Shown here one piece after another: positions 1 to 8,247 of a stretch of 64,000 nucleotides of DNA; within the stretch, counting starts at the first letter, position 1, and each line of letters opens with the position of its first letter. The stretch is from Clostridiales bacterium (GTDB lineage: Bacteria > Bacillota > Clostridia > Caldicoprobacterales > DTU083), in contig DUOA01000077.1 in NCBI GenBank assembly GCA_012839095.1, positions 1 through 64,000 of the forward strand. Direction: 5' to 3'. The notes beneath the pieces are model-generated. The model was not told the DNA's origin. It was given only the letters and a program-made list of their open reading frames with translations, and ran no database searches. The translations under genes and the position numbers were made by a program.

Positions 1-70
1 CAGCGGTGTCCGCAAATGCTGTTCTGAAACGCTATATTATACAGAGACAGTGCAAAGAGGTGACAAGCGG

Positions 71-595
71 GTGGGGGATGAAAAGCTCAATAAAGCTTGT
101 GACAGAGCCATCGTTGAGCTATCAATGGGTGAAAGAGATGCTTTGGCTGTAATATACGACTGCATGGCCAGAATGATATTTTCAGTGGCTTATGCAATAA
201 CAGGCAATTATCAGGATGCAGAGGATGCACTGCAGAATACCATGATCGGGATTATGAAGTATGCGCATACTTATAAAAGCGGCAGCAATGCCAAGGCATG
301 GATCATGACAATAGCGCGTAATTGCTCAATTGACATTATTCGCAAAAGAAGGCCGGCAGTATCAATCGAGGATTCAAATCAGGGAACTGGTCCCCGGACA
401 CAGCCCGATCTGTCACGTCTTGAAGTGCTTGATATGCTAAGCATATTGGACAAGGAAGAAAAACAATGCCTCATATTGCGTCTTTATGCAAATTTACCTC
501 ATAAGGAAATTGCCAGGATTATGGGGCTCAGCCTTGCTTCCGCTCAGAAAAAATATCAGCGCGCTGTCAGAAAACTGAAGAATTATTATTCATGA
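71..595 (+). CDS. ECF-type RNA polymerase sigma factor
   Basis: Alternative sigma factor that would direct core RNA polymerase to a small regulon. Region 2 is visible at about residues 20-95 (GNYQDAEDALQNTM, then AWIMTIARNCSIDIIRKR) and region 4 at about 115-170, with the helix-turn-helix LPHKEIARIMGLSLASAQ. There is no region 1.1 or 3, and 174 residues is normal for ECF factors. I chose the GTG at 71 over the in-frame GTG at 50 because AGAGGTG lies 8 bases before it and nothing comparable precedes position 50. The next gene starts 16 bases after the stop and encodes a one-pass membrane protein, the usual arrangement of an ECF factor with its anti-sigma factor. The regulon cannot be deduced from sequence. 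Confidence 0.93.
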   Translation: MGDEKLNKACDRAIVELSMGERDALAVIYDCMARMIFSVAYAITGNYQDAEDALQNTMIGIMKYAHTYKSGSNAKAWIMTIARNCSIDIIRKRRPAVSIEDSNQGTGPRTQPDLSRLEVLDMLSILDKEEKQCLILRLYANLPHKEIARIMGLSLASAQKKYQRAVRKLKNYYS

Positions 596-611
596 TTCGG
601 AGGGGCGCATA

Positions 612-2135
612 ATGAAAAAGAATGATATAGCAGATGTTTTAAAACAGCTGGATGAGATACCGCTTCCTGACAAGGAAAAAGTATTGTCATTCTGTTTGCA
701 GCAGGCAGACTCAGGCGGCAGGGCATTACCGGCAAAACGTGGCAGAAGGCCGGGGCTCAGGCCGCTGGTGGCTGTATGTACAATACTTGTGCTGCTGATA
801 GCCGGGTTTTCCACCTATGCCATCGCTGCAGATATAAGGGAATACAATGAGGCAGTGACATTTTTCCTTGAAAACGATCTGCCCATGGAAGGGCTGTCCA
901 GAGGGGAAATAAAGAAAGTTTTCAGGGACATAAGAACAGGAACATTCACTTATGATAAGACAGCAGAAGTGATTGAGAAAAGCATTATTGAGGGCAGCAT
1001 CGGAGGATATGAAATTTTCCAGGAGGATCCAACGCCCCAGGATCTCCGAAACCTTTGGAACTACAAGAATATTCATGGGTATTACATGAGAAGGGATTCA
1101 ATAAAACACAAGGACGGCGTATCTTACAGGTATTTATCCAGGGAAAAATATGATGAAGATTTGGGATTCCATGTTCATGACGTAAGTATTCTTGAGAAGT
1201 ATATTAATGACAAACCGGTCTGGAATGTGGAGTTCAGCAGCTTTTGGATTGAAGGTTATGTTCCTTTTGATGAGAAGGTAATTGTTTACGGACAATCGCC
1301 GACAACTCCCGACATCCAGAAAAGTTATGCCTGGATGGCACTGGTTGATTCCAATGGGACGATCCTGTGGCAAAAAAGGCTTGAAAACGGATTTAAATCC
1401 GAATACATTGGTGCTATTGTGCCGTCAGATGAGAAAATTGTTGTGTTCAGCAGGGGGGACCTTAGATACTTTTGTCTGAACGAGTATGATATTCAGGGAA
1501 ATGTTGTAAAATTTCACAAAACAGAAGTGGGAAATTACGGAATATGGAATGCTGCAAAGCTGGGTGACGGCTATATCGTGCAGCTTGGAAGTTTTATAGC
1601 TGGTGAATATGCCCGTATTGTCAAGGTGAGCAGGAACGGGGAGATAGTGGATTCATTCTTATATGAATCGGATGACATTCATTACTACATCACTGATATG
1701 CTGGAGTATAACGGATTGATTTATCTGAGTGCATATTCCGTTCCTGTAACTGAAGACGAAGAAAACCAGGGCAGCCGCCAGGATATTGCTGCCATTCTCA
1801 AATACATTTTTGACGGCAGGCTGGATATTTCAAATGAAGAGCTGACCGATCTTGTGCGGGAACATTTCACTGCCGTGCTTTTAGTGTGTAGTCCTGAATC
1901 AGGCCGGCCGCAGGAGTTCTATTCGGTGAAGGGCTCTCTCGGAGGCAGGCTGGCATTGGATGATTCGAAAAAGCTGACATGGGATGTTGAAAGCATTACT
2001 GACACATTTTTTTCACCTGCTACGTCTGCATTTACGATTGGCGGTGCAAGCTATGTATACAGATATACATTTGACCAGGACGGCAGGCTGCTGGAACGGG
2101 TCAAAACTGATGAAGTCGTTGATTTCTACAGGTAA
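612..2135 (+). CDS. Putative membrane anti-sigma factor / sensor protein
   Basis: Probable partner of the upstream sigma factor. A short cytoplasmic N-terminus (about residues 1-48, basic RGRRPG just before the membrane) is followed by one transmembrane helix at about 50-72 and a large extracytoplasmic part of some 430 residues. The outer part is rich in aromatic and beta-prone segments such as DGYIVQLGSF and NGLIYLSAYS, suggesting a propeller-like sensor, but no repeat count can be fixed by eye. No HxxxCxxC zinc anti-sigma motif is present in the cytoplasmic tail. The role is inferred from gene order and topology, not from a recognised domain. AGGGGCG precedes the ATG. It could instead be a sensor without anti-sigma activity. 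Confidence 0.65.
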   Translation: MKKNDIADVLKQLDEIPLPDKEKVLSFCLQQADSGGRALPAKRGRRPGLRPLVAVCTILVLLIAGFSTYAIAADIREYNEAVTFFLENDLPMEGLSRGEIKKVFRDIRTGTFTYDKTAEVIEKSIIEGSIGGYEIFQEDPTPQDLRNLWNYKNIHGYYMRRDSIKHKDGVSYRYLSREKYDEDLGFHVHDVSILEKYINDKPVWNVEFSSFWIEGYVPFDEKVIVYGQSPTTPDIQKSYAWMALVDSNGTILWQKRLENGFKSEYIGAIVPSDEKIVVFSRGDLRYFCLNEYDIQGNVVKFHKTEVGNYGIWNAAKLGDGYIVQLGSFIAGEYARIVKVSRNGEIVDSFLYESDDIHYYITDMLEYNGLIYLSAYSVPVTEDEENQGSRQDIAAILKYIFDGRLDISNEELTDLVREHFTAVLLVCSPESGRPQEFYSVKGSLGGRLALDDSKKLTWDVESITDTFFSPATSAFTIGGASYVYRYTFDQDGRLLERVKTDEVVDFYR

Positions 2136-2295
2136 GGCATAAAAAAGTAATAATCAGGCAACAAAAAGTTAATGTTATTGTTATGCAAGAAAAAAGACCC
2201 TGTAAAAATTTCGGCAAAAGTTGAAATAATAATATGATAAGCTTGGATATCAGAAAGCATTCTTCTCAGCAAACATAAGACAGGAGTGATATTTA

Positions 2296-3090
2296 ATGAA
2301 ACTACGCTTTCCATTTATTATTGCAGTGACCCTGGTAATGGCTTTGATTGTTACAAGCTGCACCGGTCCCGTCCAGCCTGAGGAGACCAACAACCCGCCT
2401 CAGCCGACAGAAACGCCCGAACCTGCACAGCAGCCTGAATCCACACCTGAACCAGAGCAGCCTGAATCCACACCTGAATCAACCCCTGAACCGGCAGAAG
2501 AACCAACGCCACCACCGGCACCAGAGCCGGATGCCCGACTGCAGGCCCTGCTGCCTGACAAAGAGGGGTACAAATGGGTATACAACGGATTTGCAGAATA
2601 CGGCCATGATGCAGTGCTGGAAAAGATAGAAAGAAAAGAAGAACAAATAGTTTATTCTGCGAAAGGTGAAGTATTCGATATGTCTGACGGGGAGTCTGAC
2701 CGTGATTTTTCCCTTTCCGTCAGTTTTATCGTAACATCTGATTCCCTCATTCAGGAGAAAAAGGCCGAAATGATGCTTGATCTCTTTGATAAAATGGTGC
2801 TTATTCAGACTCCTCTGAAGGAAGGGCATTCCTGGACCCAGACGGTAAAGGGAAGCGAGGGGGAGGATATAGTTCTGGAATGCACCATAGAAAGCGTGGA
2901 AGATGAGGATGGAGCTAAGGTATACACTGTATCCTATCAGGATAAAAACGGTCCCTACTATGAAAAAAGAATACTGAAAGAAGGAATTGGTGTTGTTGGC
3001 TATACCCGGCTCTATATAACCGAACCGGAATATGAAAATTATGAAATCACATACTGGCTGTATGAGGAAGCCTCAGGTTACGATAAATAA
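2296..3090 (+). CDS. Proline-rich surface lipoprotein, unknown function
   Basis: Secreted lipoprotein of 264 residues. A hydrophobic signal sequence ends in the lipobox LIVTSC, with Cys22 as the predicted lipid-modified residue. A Pro/Glu/Thr-rich stretch follows (about residues 25-78, with repeated TPEP, QPEST and PAEEP units), probably spanning the cell wall. The globular domain (about 80-264) is acidic and beta-rich (LLPDKEGYKWVYNG, LKEGHSWTQTV, EKRILKEGIGVVGY), resembling uncharacterised lipoprotein domains of clostridia; I assign no function. It lies 160 bases after the putative anti-sigma gene on the same strand and could belong to the same envelope-stress unit. The repetitive linker gives long spurious open frames on the other strand. 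Confidence 0.85.
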   Translation: MKLRFPFIIAVTLVMALIVTSCTGPVQPEETNNPPQPTETPEPAQQPESTPEPEQPESTPESTPEPAEEPTPPPAPEPDARLQALLPDKEGYKWVYNGFAEYGHDAVLEKIERKEEQIVYSAKGEVFDMSDGESDRDFSLSVSFIVTSDSLIQEKKAEMMLDLFDKMVLIQTPLKEGHSWTQTVKGSEGEDIVLECTIESVEDEDGAKVYTVSYQDKNGPYYEKRILKEGIGVVGYTRLYITEPEYENYEITYWLYEEASGYDK

Positions 3091-3216
3091 AACTGCCTGT
3101 TTAGCCTTGGTCTGATTCGGGATGGATATTGCAGAATATCGAAATACAGGTTAAAATGTTAATTGTATGGCAGAAGCTGGATATTCAGATCGTATCAGAT
3201 GAAAAGGAAGGCAAAG

Positions 3217-4194
3217 ATGAACAGAAAGAAAATACTGGTGACCTATCCTCTTTTACCGGAAGGTCTTCAGGAATTAAAAAAACAATTTGATGTTTATGTA
3301 TATGAAAATGGCTGGATGCCCAAGTCTGATTTGCTGAAGGCTGTTGGTGACTGTGCAGGAATTATAGCAGCCGGCGTGGATGTGGATGAAGAGGTAATGG
3401 ACGCCGCACCGGAATTGGAGATCATCAGCGTTTACGGGGCAGGTTATGATAATGTTGATATCAGAGCCGCCACCGGCAGAGGTATTGTCGTAACCAATAT
3501 TCCCGATGTGGTTGCCGATGCCACGGCTGAAGTCACTATGGGCCTGATGCTTAGTTTGATGCGCAGAATCACCGAGTTGGATCGCAGGCTCAGAACAGAC
3601 AGCAATTTTGAATGGGGTATGCTCAAATATATGGGCAGCGGGCTGAGCGGCAAGGAACTGGGGATTGTGGGTATGGGCCGTATCGGCGGTGCTGTGGCTA
3701 AAAGAGCAGCTGCCTTTGGTATGCGCATTTCCTACTACAAACGCAAACGCCTGGATCCGGTCATTGAAATGGAACTGGGTGCAGCATACAAGAGACTGGA
3801 TGACCTGCTAAGAACAGCCGATGTCATAAGCATTCATACGCCCCTGACCAAAGAAACCCGCCACTTGATTGGACAGCGGGAGCTGTCCCTGATGAAGCCG
3901 GAAGCTTATCTGATAAACGTTTCCAGAGGGTCTGTTGTTGATGAAGCTGCGCTGGTGAATGCTTTGAGCAGAGGAAAGCTGGCCGGTGCAGCTCTGGATG
4001 TTTTCGAGCATGAACCGAAAATTTCACCTGAACTTCTTAAGATGGACAATGTAGTACTTACGCCGCATATTGGTACTGATACAATAGAGACCCGGCATTG
4101 CATGACCAGGGAATCGGCTCAGAGCATAATTGATTTTTTCAATGGCCGCCGGCCCTTCCATGTAGTAAATCCGGAAGTATTAAGGGCTTACTGA
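3217..4194 (+). CDS. D-isomer-specific 2-hydroxyacid dehydrogenase
   Basis: NAD(P)-dependent oxidoreductase that would interconvert a 2-keto acid and a D-2-hydroxy acid, or reduce glyoxylate/hydroxypyruvate. The Rossmann motif is ELGIVGMGRIGGAVAKR (about residues 145-161). The catalytic residues of the family are visible: Arg in INVSRGSVVDEAAL, Glu in DVFEHEP and His in LTPHIGTDT. The ATG at 3217 is chosen because AAGGAAG lies 6 bases upstream; this gives 325 residues, typical for the family, whereas an in-frame upstream extension to 3163 has no ribosome site. The substrate cannot be assigned. The gene appears monocistronic, with a 12-bp hairpin overlapping its stop codon. Confidence 0.93.
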   Translation: MNRKKILVTYPLLPEGLQELKKQFDVYVYENGWMPKSDLLKAVGDCAGIIAAGVDVDEEVMDAAPELEIISVYGAGYDNVDIRAATGRGIVVTNIPDVVADATAEVTMGLMLSLMRRITELDRRLRTDSNFEWGMLKYMGSGLSGKELGIVGMGRIGGAVAKRAAAFGMRISYYKRKRLDPVIEMELGAAYKRLDDLLRTADVISIHTPLTKETRHLIGQRELSLMKPEAYLINVSRGSVVDEAALVNALSRGKLAGAALDVFEHEPKISPELLKMDNVVLTPHIGTDTIETRHCMTRESAQSIIDFFNGRRPFHVVNPEVLRAY

Positions 4195-4215
4195 ACATAA
4201 TGCTCAGTAAGCCCT
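4183..4215 (+). terminator. Hairpin overlapping the dehydrogenase stop codon
   Basis: A perfect 12-bp inverted repeat, AGGGCTTACTGA (4183-4194) and TCAGTAAGCCCT (4204-4215), with a 9-base loop. The left arm includes the TGA stop of the dehydrogenase. No T-run follows, so it may be a weak terminator or a 3'-end stability element rather than a classic intrinsic terminator. Confidence 0.55.
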
Positions 4216-4245
4216 GCTATAAGCCTGAATCGGCTGAATCGGCGG

Positions 4246-4274
4246 TTGACAAAGCCGTGCTGTGGGTGTAAAAT
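4246..4274 (+). promoter_or_regulatory. Sigma-A promoter of tRNA-Arg
   Basis: Perfect -35 TTGACA at 4246-4251, a 17-base spacer and -10 TAAAAT at 4269-4274, placing the start about 10 bases before the tRNA 5' end. Confidence 0.85.
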
Positions 4275-4291
4275 ATACTTTGTTCTCTTGT

Positions 4292-4368
4292 GCACCCGTA
4301 GCTCAGCAGGATAGAGCGTCGGTTTCCTAAACCGCAGGTCAGGGGTTCGAATCCCTTCGGGTGCGCCA
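4292..4368 (+). tRNA. tRNA-Arg (anticodon CCT)
   Basis: Cloverleaf read by eye: acceptor GCACCCG (4292-4298) pairs with CGGGTGC (4358-4364), the discriminator is G, and CCA is encoded at 4366-4368. D arm is GCTC/GAGC, and the T arm carries GGTTCGAATC. The anticodon loop TTCCTAA gives anticodon CCT, which reads AGG arginine codons. The outermost anticodon-stem pair appears to be a T-C mismatch, the other four pairs being standard. Confidence 0.96.
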
Positions 4369-4380
4369 CAATTTGTCTGA

Positions 4381-4405
4381 AAACCCGCTATTTAAGCGGG
4401 TTTTT
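4381..4405 (+). terminator. Rho-independent terminator of tRNA-Arg
   Basis: AAACCCGC (4381-4388) pairs with GCGGGTTT (4396-4403) around a 7-base loop, and further T residues follow. It lies 12 bases after the encoded CCA end. Confidence 0.9.
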
Positions 4406-4545
4406 GCATGATAAACTTGAGTAAATATGCCAAATCCAAATCAAGGCTATCAACAAATAGCAATTGTGTTCTATGGGAATATATGCTAATGTAATATTAA
4501 CAATTGATTGAATCTTCTTAATGGTCTAACTAATATGTTCAAATT

Positions 4546-4575
4546 TTCAAAATAAGTAGTTCTACTTACTATAAT
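4546..4575 (+). promoter_or_regulatory. Candidate promoter with palindromic operator in its spacer
   Basis: A -10 TATAAT at 4570-4575 and a weaker -35 TTCAAA at 4546-4551 (18-base spacer) precede the 68-codon gene and the alpha-galactosidase. A perfect 16-bp palindrome, TAAGTAGTTCTACTTA (4553-4568), fills the spacer, a classic place for a repressor site. The binding protein is unknown. Confidence 0.5.
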
Positions 4576-4620
4576 ATACTAATTCCATGTAGTGTCGGGA
4601 TATAAGGGAGCCATACATAA

Positions 4621-4827
4621 ATGATTAAGATAGGGAAGTTATTAAAAAGAAAGCAAATCAAAAAAGGCTATATAATACATAAAACAGCTACCAAATTCAT
4701 GCTTTGTAAAATTCTGAATGAATATGAGAATGAAACAGACGCGAAGGCAGATTTGATCAAATTATTATCGCATAAGAAAACGGAAAAAGAATTGCTGGAG
4801 GATTACAGCAGAAAAGTATCGTGGTGA
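4621..4827 (+). CDS. Small basic hypothetical protein (68 aa)
   Basis: A short lysine-rich protein beginning MIKIGKLLKRKQIKKGY, with a predicted helical, charged C-terminal half (DAKADLIKLLSHKKTEKELLEDY). No family recognised. AAGGGAG stands 12 bases before the ATG, somewhat far, and a plausible promoter with a palindrome lies just upstream, which supports a real gene. It ends about 105 bases before the alpha-galactosidase start and may share its transcript. There is no signal peptide or membrane segment. Confidence 0.5.
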   Translation: MIKIGKLLKRKQIKKGYIIHKTATKFMLCKILNEYENETDAKADLIKLLSHKKTEKELLEDYSRKVSW

Positions 4828-4932
4828 GGTAATGTATAACGAAATTAAGTTGCTGTACAGCAACCAAACAGCAACAAGAAAAAAATGAGATACAGAAAGT
4901 ATGCATGTATTGTATATGGAGGGAACCTAATA

Positions 4933-6894
4933 ATGTTTAGTAACATTCCTGTCAGCTTTAAGTACGATGGAAATGTCATAAAAGGCTTTGATGATTGTCA
5001 TTTTAAGTTATCGACCAGGGAAGAAAAAATAGATAATAACGTTAAATATTCTGCTTATACATATGATTTTAGAGATGACATAAAGGTTACAGTATTGACT
5101 GAAAGCTATGATAAATACAATGCATTTACACAGACAGTATGGTTCGAAAATACCGGCACATCCAATACCCGAAATATCAGTGAGTTAAAATGCGCAGATA
5201 GGATACTGGAAGGAAAAAATCCTGTATTGAAAGGAATACTGGGGGACCATGTAAACCAGTACAGGCCTTATGAGATTGATCTAAGCGAAAGGAATACAGA
5301 ATTCAGCGCAGTAACAGGCAGGGCAACCCATGTAAACTTTCCATACTTTTTACTTGAAACCGATGAATGCTCTTACCTGATTGCCTTAGGCTGGGCCGGT
5401 ACATGGAAAGCCGTTTTCAACAGCACAGAAGAAGGCGTACATCTTGCTGCCAAAGGCGTAATTAATCTTGATACATATTTAAAACCGGGTGAAAAAATCA
5501 GGACACCCTTAATGTGTATCATAACCTGTGATGCAAACAGAGATAAGAGCATTGCAATGAATCATTGGCGTAAATGGTTTGTTAATCATGTGATGCCGCG
5601 TAATGGCGCAAAAGAAACTGAACCTGTACGACCAATGATAACAAATTGTCTTGCGCTTGATACAGGAAGACCGAACAGTGACGGAAGTATATCCGAGTAT
5701 TATGGCAGCTGGAAACCATCTCTTGATAAGTATTATCAGGAAAGCCTTGAAATGGACATTAGATGGGTTGACGCAGGCTGGTACTGCGATCCATATAATA
5801 AATCAGTTCCTGCTGATTGGTGGGGTACTGTAGGCACATGGACCCTGGACAGGGAAAAATGGCCTGGTGACAGCATCAGACAATCCGTTGAGTATGCAGA
5901 AAAACACGGTGCATATACAATGATGTGGTTTGAACCTGAAAGGGTAACTCATGTGGAAGCACTGTCGCAAAATTACGGATTTAATCCGGAATGGGTTTTG
6001 ACAGACGGCGGACCGGTTAAACTGGCTAACCTGGCCAGGGAGGATTGTGTCAGCTGGCTCACTGAACGGATAATCAGCACAATGGATGAACACGGAATCC
6101 ACATGTACAGGGAGGATTTCAACTGTGATCCCGCGCCTTACTGGAGCATCGGGGATCAGATGGAAGACGGTGAAAGAACCGGTATAACAGAGAACTTATA
6201 TGTTCAGGGGCATTACCGCCTTTGGGACAATATAATTGATTATTGCAGAAAGACGAATAAACTGCCCTTTATTGACTCATGTGCCAGCGGCGGCGGAAGA
6301 AATGATTTGGAATCAATGCGCCGTGCAATACCCATGTTAAGAAGCGACAGTGACAGAACAAGTGCAGCACTTAGGCTTTCTATGACAACCTCTTTCATGG
6401 AATGGATACCCTGCTGTGGTGCTTCTACAAAAGAATCAGTTGATCAGCTGGAAGCAGGAAAACCGGATCTATATGTACTAAGGGCATCATATCTTCCTAT
6501 ACTGAACTATGGCTTTGAATATACCCAGGATAGAACATTGAACTTTGATTTACTGAGACAGGGCCAGAAAGAATGGAAGATGATTAAACCATTTTTCTAC
6601 GGTGACTTCTATGTTCTGACGCCATGGCATCCTGAATCGGAAACTGACAAGTGGACCGTCTATATGTTTATTAAGGATAACAAGGGTATCATACAGGCAT
6701 TCAGACAAGAAACCTGCGAACAGGATTCTATTGTAGTGAAGTTAAAAGGTCTTGATGAGAATCGGTATTATAGCATCCACGATATCGACGGCAGAAATAT
6801 TATTTATAACAAGAGAGGCAATGAACTGGCGGAAGGCCTTACCATTAAACTGCCGGAGAAGAGATCAGCAGCAATTTTGCTTATTAACTCCTAA
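4933..6894 (+). CDS. Alpha-galactosidase-type glycoside hydrolase, family GH36
   Basis: Cytoplasmic hydrolase (no signal peptide, 653 residues) expected to release terminal alpha-galactosyl groups from imported oligosaccharides such as raffinose-type sugars or galactomannan fragments. An N-terminal beta-sandwich (about 1-240) leads into the GH36 barrel: WVDAGWY, MMWFEPERV, MYREDFN with the likely nucleophile Asp near residue 395, DSCASGGGRNDLESMRR, and RSDSDR with the likely acid/base Asp near 472. A small C-terminal beta domain closes the protein. The ATG at 4933 is chosen because GGAGGG lies about 9 bases before it. GH36 also contains alpha-N-acetylgalactosaminidases, so galactose specificity is inferred. 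The gene opens a sugar-catabolic stretch containing a repressor, an isomerase-type enzyme and a kinase. Confidence 0.9.
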   Translation: MFSNIPVSFKYDGNVIKGFDDCHFKLSTREEKIDNNVKYSAYTYDFRDDIKVTVLTESYDKYNAFTQTVWFENTGTSNTRNISELKCADRILEGKNPVLKGILGDHVNQYRPYEIDLSERNTEFSAVTGRATHVNFPYFLLETDECSYLIALGWAGTWKAVFNSTEEGVHLAAKGVINLDTYLKPGEKIRTPLMCIITCDANRDKSIAMNHWRKWFVNHVMPRNGAKETEPVRPMITNCLALDTGRPNSDGSISEYYGSWKPSLDKYYQESLEMDIRWVDAGWYCDPYNKSVPADWWGTVGTWTLDREKWPGDSIRQSVEYAEKHGAYTMMWFEPERVTHVEALSQNYGFNPEWVLTDGGPVKLANLAREDCVSWLTERIISTMDEHGIHMYREDFNCDPAPYWSIGDQMEDGERTGITENLYVQGHYRLWDNIIDYCRKTNKLPFIDSCASGGGRNDLESMRRAIPMLRSDSDRTSAALRLSMTTSFMEWIPCCGASTKESVDQLEAGKPDLYVLRASYLPILNYGFEYTQDRTLNFDLLRQGQKEWKMIKPFFYGDFYVLTPWHPESETDKWTVYMFIKDNKGIIQAFRQETCEQDSIVVKLKGLDENRYYSIHDIDGRNIIYNKRGNELAEGLTIKLPEKRSAAILLINS

Positions 6895-7014
6895 CCGCAA
6901 TTTCTATGTTCTTCTGCCTGTACAACTTAGTGGCCTACACATCATTTAATTGTATAATGCCAGAAACAGAACTTTCTTCTCAAAATTACTAAGTACACAT
7001 TTGAAGGAGGCAGC

Positions 7015-7198
7015 ATGTTACCAAGAGAACGGTACTTAAACACCCTCATGTTCAAGCCGGCAGATCGAATTCCGTTAGTGGAATGGCATTCCTCATGTGG
7101 ATCATGCCATACCTCCTGATGTCCCTCTTGAAAACTACCTGTATTTCAGAGAAATAATGACTGCAGCAGCATATGGAAGACAGGTTAAACAGGTTTGA
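7015..7198 (+). pseudogene. Decayed uroporphyrinogen-decarboxylase-superfamily-like remnant
   Basis: An intact ribosome site AAGGAGG precedes ATG 7015. The reading frame starts MLPRERYLNTLMFKPADRIP and then LVEWH, like the N-terminus of URO-D/MtaA-type methyltransferases found beside sugar operons, but stops after 34 codons at 7119. An overlapping frame (7097-7198) carries on with IPPDVPLENYLYFREIMT and more before a second stop. A normal protein of this family is about 340 residues, so most of the gene is gone. This explains most of the gene-free interval 6895-7310; the rest holds the GntR promoter. The family call rests on N-terminal resemblance only. Confidence 0.5.
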
Positions 7199-7250
7199 CT
7201 TTTTCTTGATGTAGTACTAAAATATTCTGTATACAAGGTTGTTATAACAA
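7195..7250 (+). promoter_or_regulatory. Promoter and palindromic operator of the GntR-family gene
   Basis: TTGACT (7195-7200), a 17-base spacer and TAAAAT (7218-7223) form a good sigma-A promoter. The perfect 12-bp palindrome TTGTTATAACAA (7239-7250) sits just after the predicted start site, where a bound repressor would block transcription. Eleven of these 12 bases recur at the promoter of the following gene (8209-8220), so autoregulation by the GntR protein is likely. Confidence 0.7.
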
Positions 7251-7310
7251 TATTATGACTGTACATTGATACGCAGACTACAAGAAGAATAATTTAAATC
7301 GAGGAGAGTT

Positions 7311-8042
7311 ATGGATCAATTGCTGAATGAGAAATCACCGGTTGCACTGTATCATCAACTAAAAAATATATTACTGCAGAAAATTGCTGACAAGGAATGG
7401 GCAAAGGGGCAGAAGATACCTTCCGAATTCGAACTATGCGAACAATACGGCGTTAGCAGGATAACCGTAAGGCAAGCCCTGGCGGAACTGGAGAAGGAAG
7501 GCTACCTTGTCAGAAAGCAGGGAAAAGGCACTTATGTTACTATTCCTGCTATCGAACAAAATCTTATGAGTTTTTACAGCTTTACTGAAGAGTTCAGGAA
7601 AAAAGGATTCGAACCCCGCTCAGAGCTGCTGGAATTCAACCTGCAGGTATGCAGTTCTGAGATCAGATTACAGCTGAATTTAGACCAAAGCGAGCCCCGT
7701 GCTTATTACATCAAAAGGCTGAGATATGCAGATAATCTGCTTATAGCAATAGAATCCACTTATCTGCCTGCTGATTTGTTTCCTAATCTGAAAGAGGAGG
7801 ATTTGAAAAAAGCCCCCCTATATGATCTCATGAGAAACACATACGGCATTATACCTAATACTGCGGAAGAGTCATTCGGAGCTGCATTAATCGGTGAAAA
7901 AGAGGCATTTTATTTCGGAGTGGGAAAAGGCTCACCGGCCCTGGATATTGAAAGGAAAACATACAGCAATCAGAGATGCATAGAGTATACTAAGGGAACT
8001 ATATGCGGGGATAGATTCCGGTATAGCATTAAATTGGAGTAA
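7311..8042 (+). CDS. GntR-family (HutC/UTRA) transcriptional regulator
   Basis: DNA-binding repressor of 243 residues with effector-binding UTRA domain, likely sensing a sugar phosphate or amino-sugar derivative. The winged helix is at about residues 10-75 (QKIPSEFELCEQYGVSRIT, then QALAELEKEGYLV and GKGTYV), and the UTRA domain covers about 95-240 (YIKRLRYADNLLIAIESTYLP). GAGGAGAG precedes the ATG. The gene stands directly before an SIS-domain enzyme and a PfkB kinase. Near-identical palindromes at its own promoter and at that of the SIS gene point to autoregulation plus control of the downstream pair. The layout parallels frlR-frlB-frlD (fructosamine use) and nagR/aga-type loci; sequence alone does not decide which. 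Confidence 0.93.
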   Translation: MDQLLNEKSPVALYHQLKNILLQKIADKEWAKGQKIPSEFELCEQYGVSRITVRQALAELEKEGYLVRKQGKGTYVTIPAIEQNLMSFYSFTEEFRKKGFEPRSELLEFNLQVCSSEIRLQLNLDQSEPRAYYIKRLRYADNLLIAIESTYLPADLFPNLKEEDLKKAPLYDLMRNTYGIIPNTAEESFGAALIGEKEAFYFGVGKGSPALDIERKTYSNQRCIEYTKGTICGDRFRYSIKLE

Positions 8043-8169
8043 ACCATCCGACTGGTTGTTGGTCATAATATCTATTTATCCTGTAGTATTTATTGCATCA
8101 GCTGAGTTGGAGAACTATATGCGTAATCAGTTTCAAAAGCAGTGAAAAGGCCTATATAGCTGCTCTGCA

Positions 8170-8220
8170 TTGACAAACACCGCCTGGGGTGGTACTATTT
8201 TGATATAAATGTTATAACAA
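8170..8220 (+). promoter_or_regulatory. Promoter and operator of the SIS-pfkB operon
   Basis: Perfect -35 TTGACA (8170-8175), a 17-base spacer and -10 TACTAT (8193-8198). The palindrome-like ATGTTATAACAA (8209-8220) differs from the gntR operator by one base and lies at the same place relative to the predicted start site. Confidence 0.72.
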
Positions 8221-8247
8221 CATAACATATTGTAAGGAGAGATGCAT

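Noticed and set aside
2400-2585. Long open frame opposite the proline-rich linker of the lipoprotein
   Set aside because: It is produced by the repetitive CCx/GAx codons of the PTE-rich linker and has only Ser/Gly/Val repeats, no ribosome site and no promoter.
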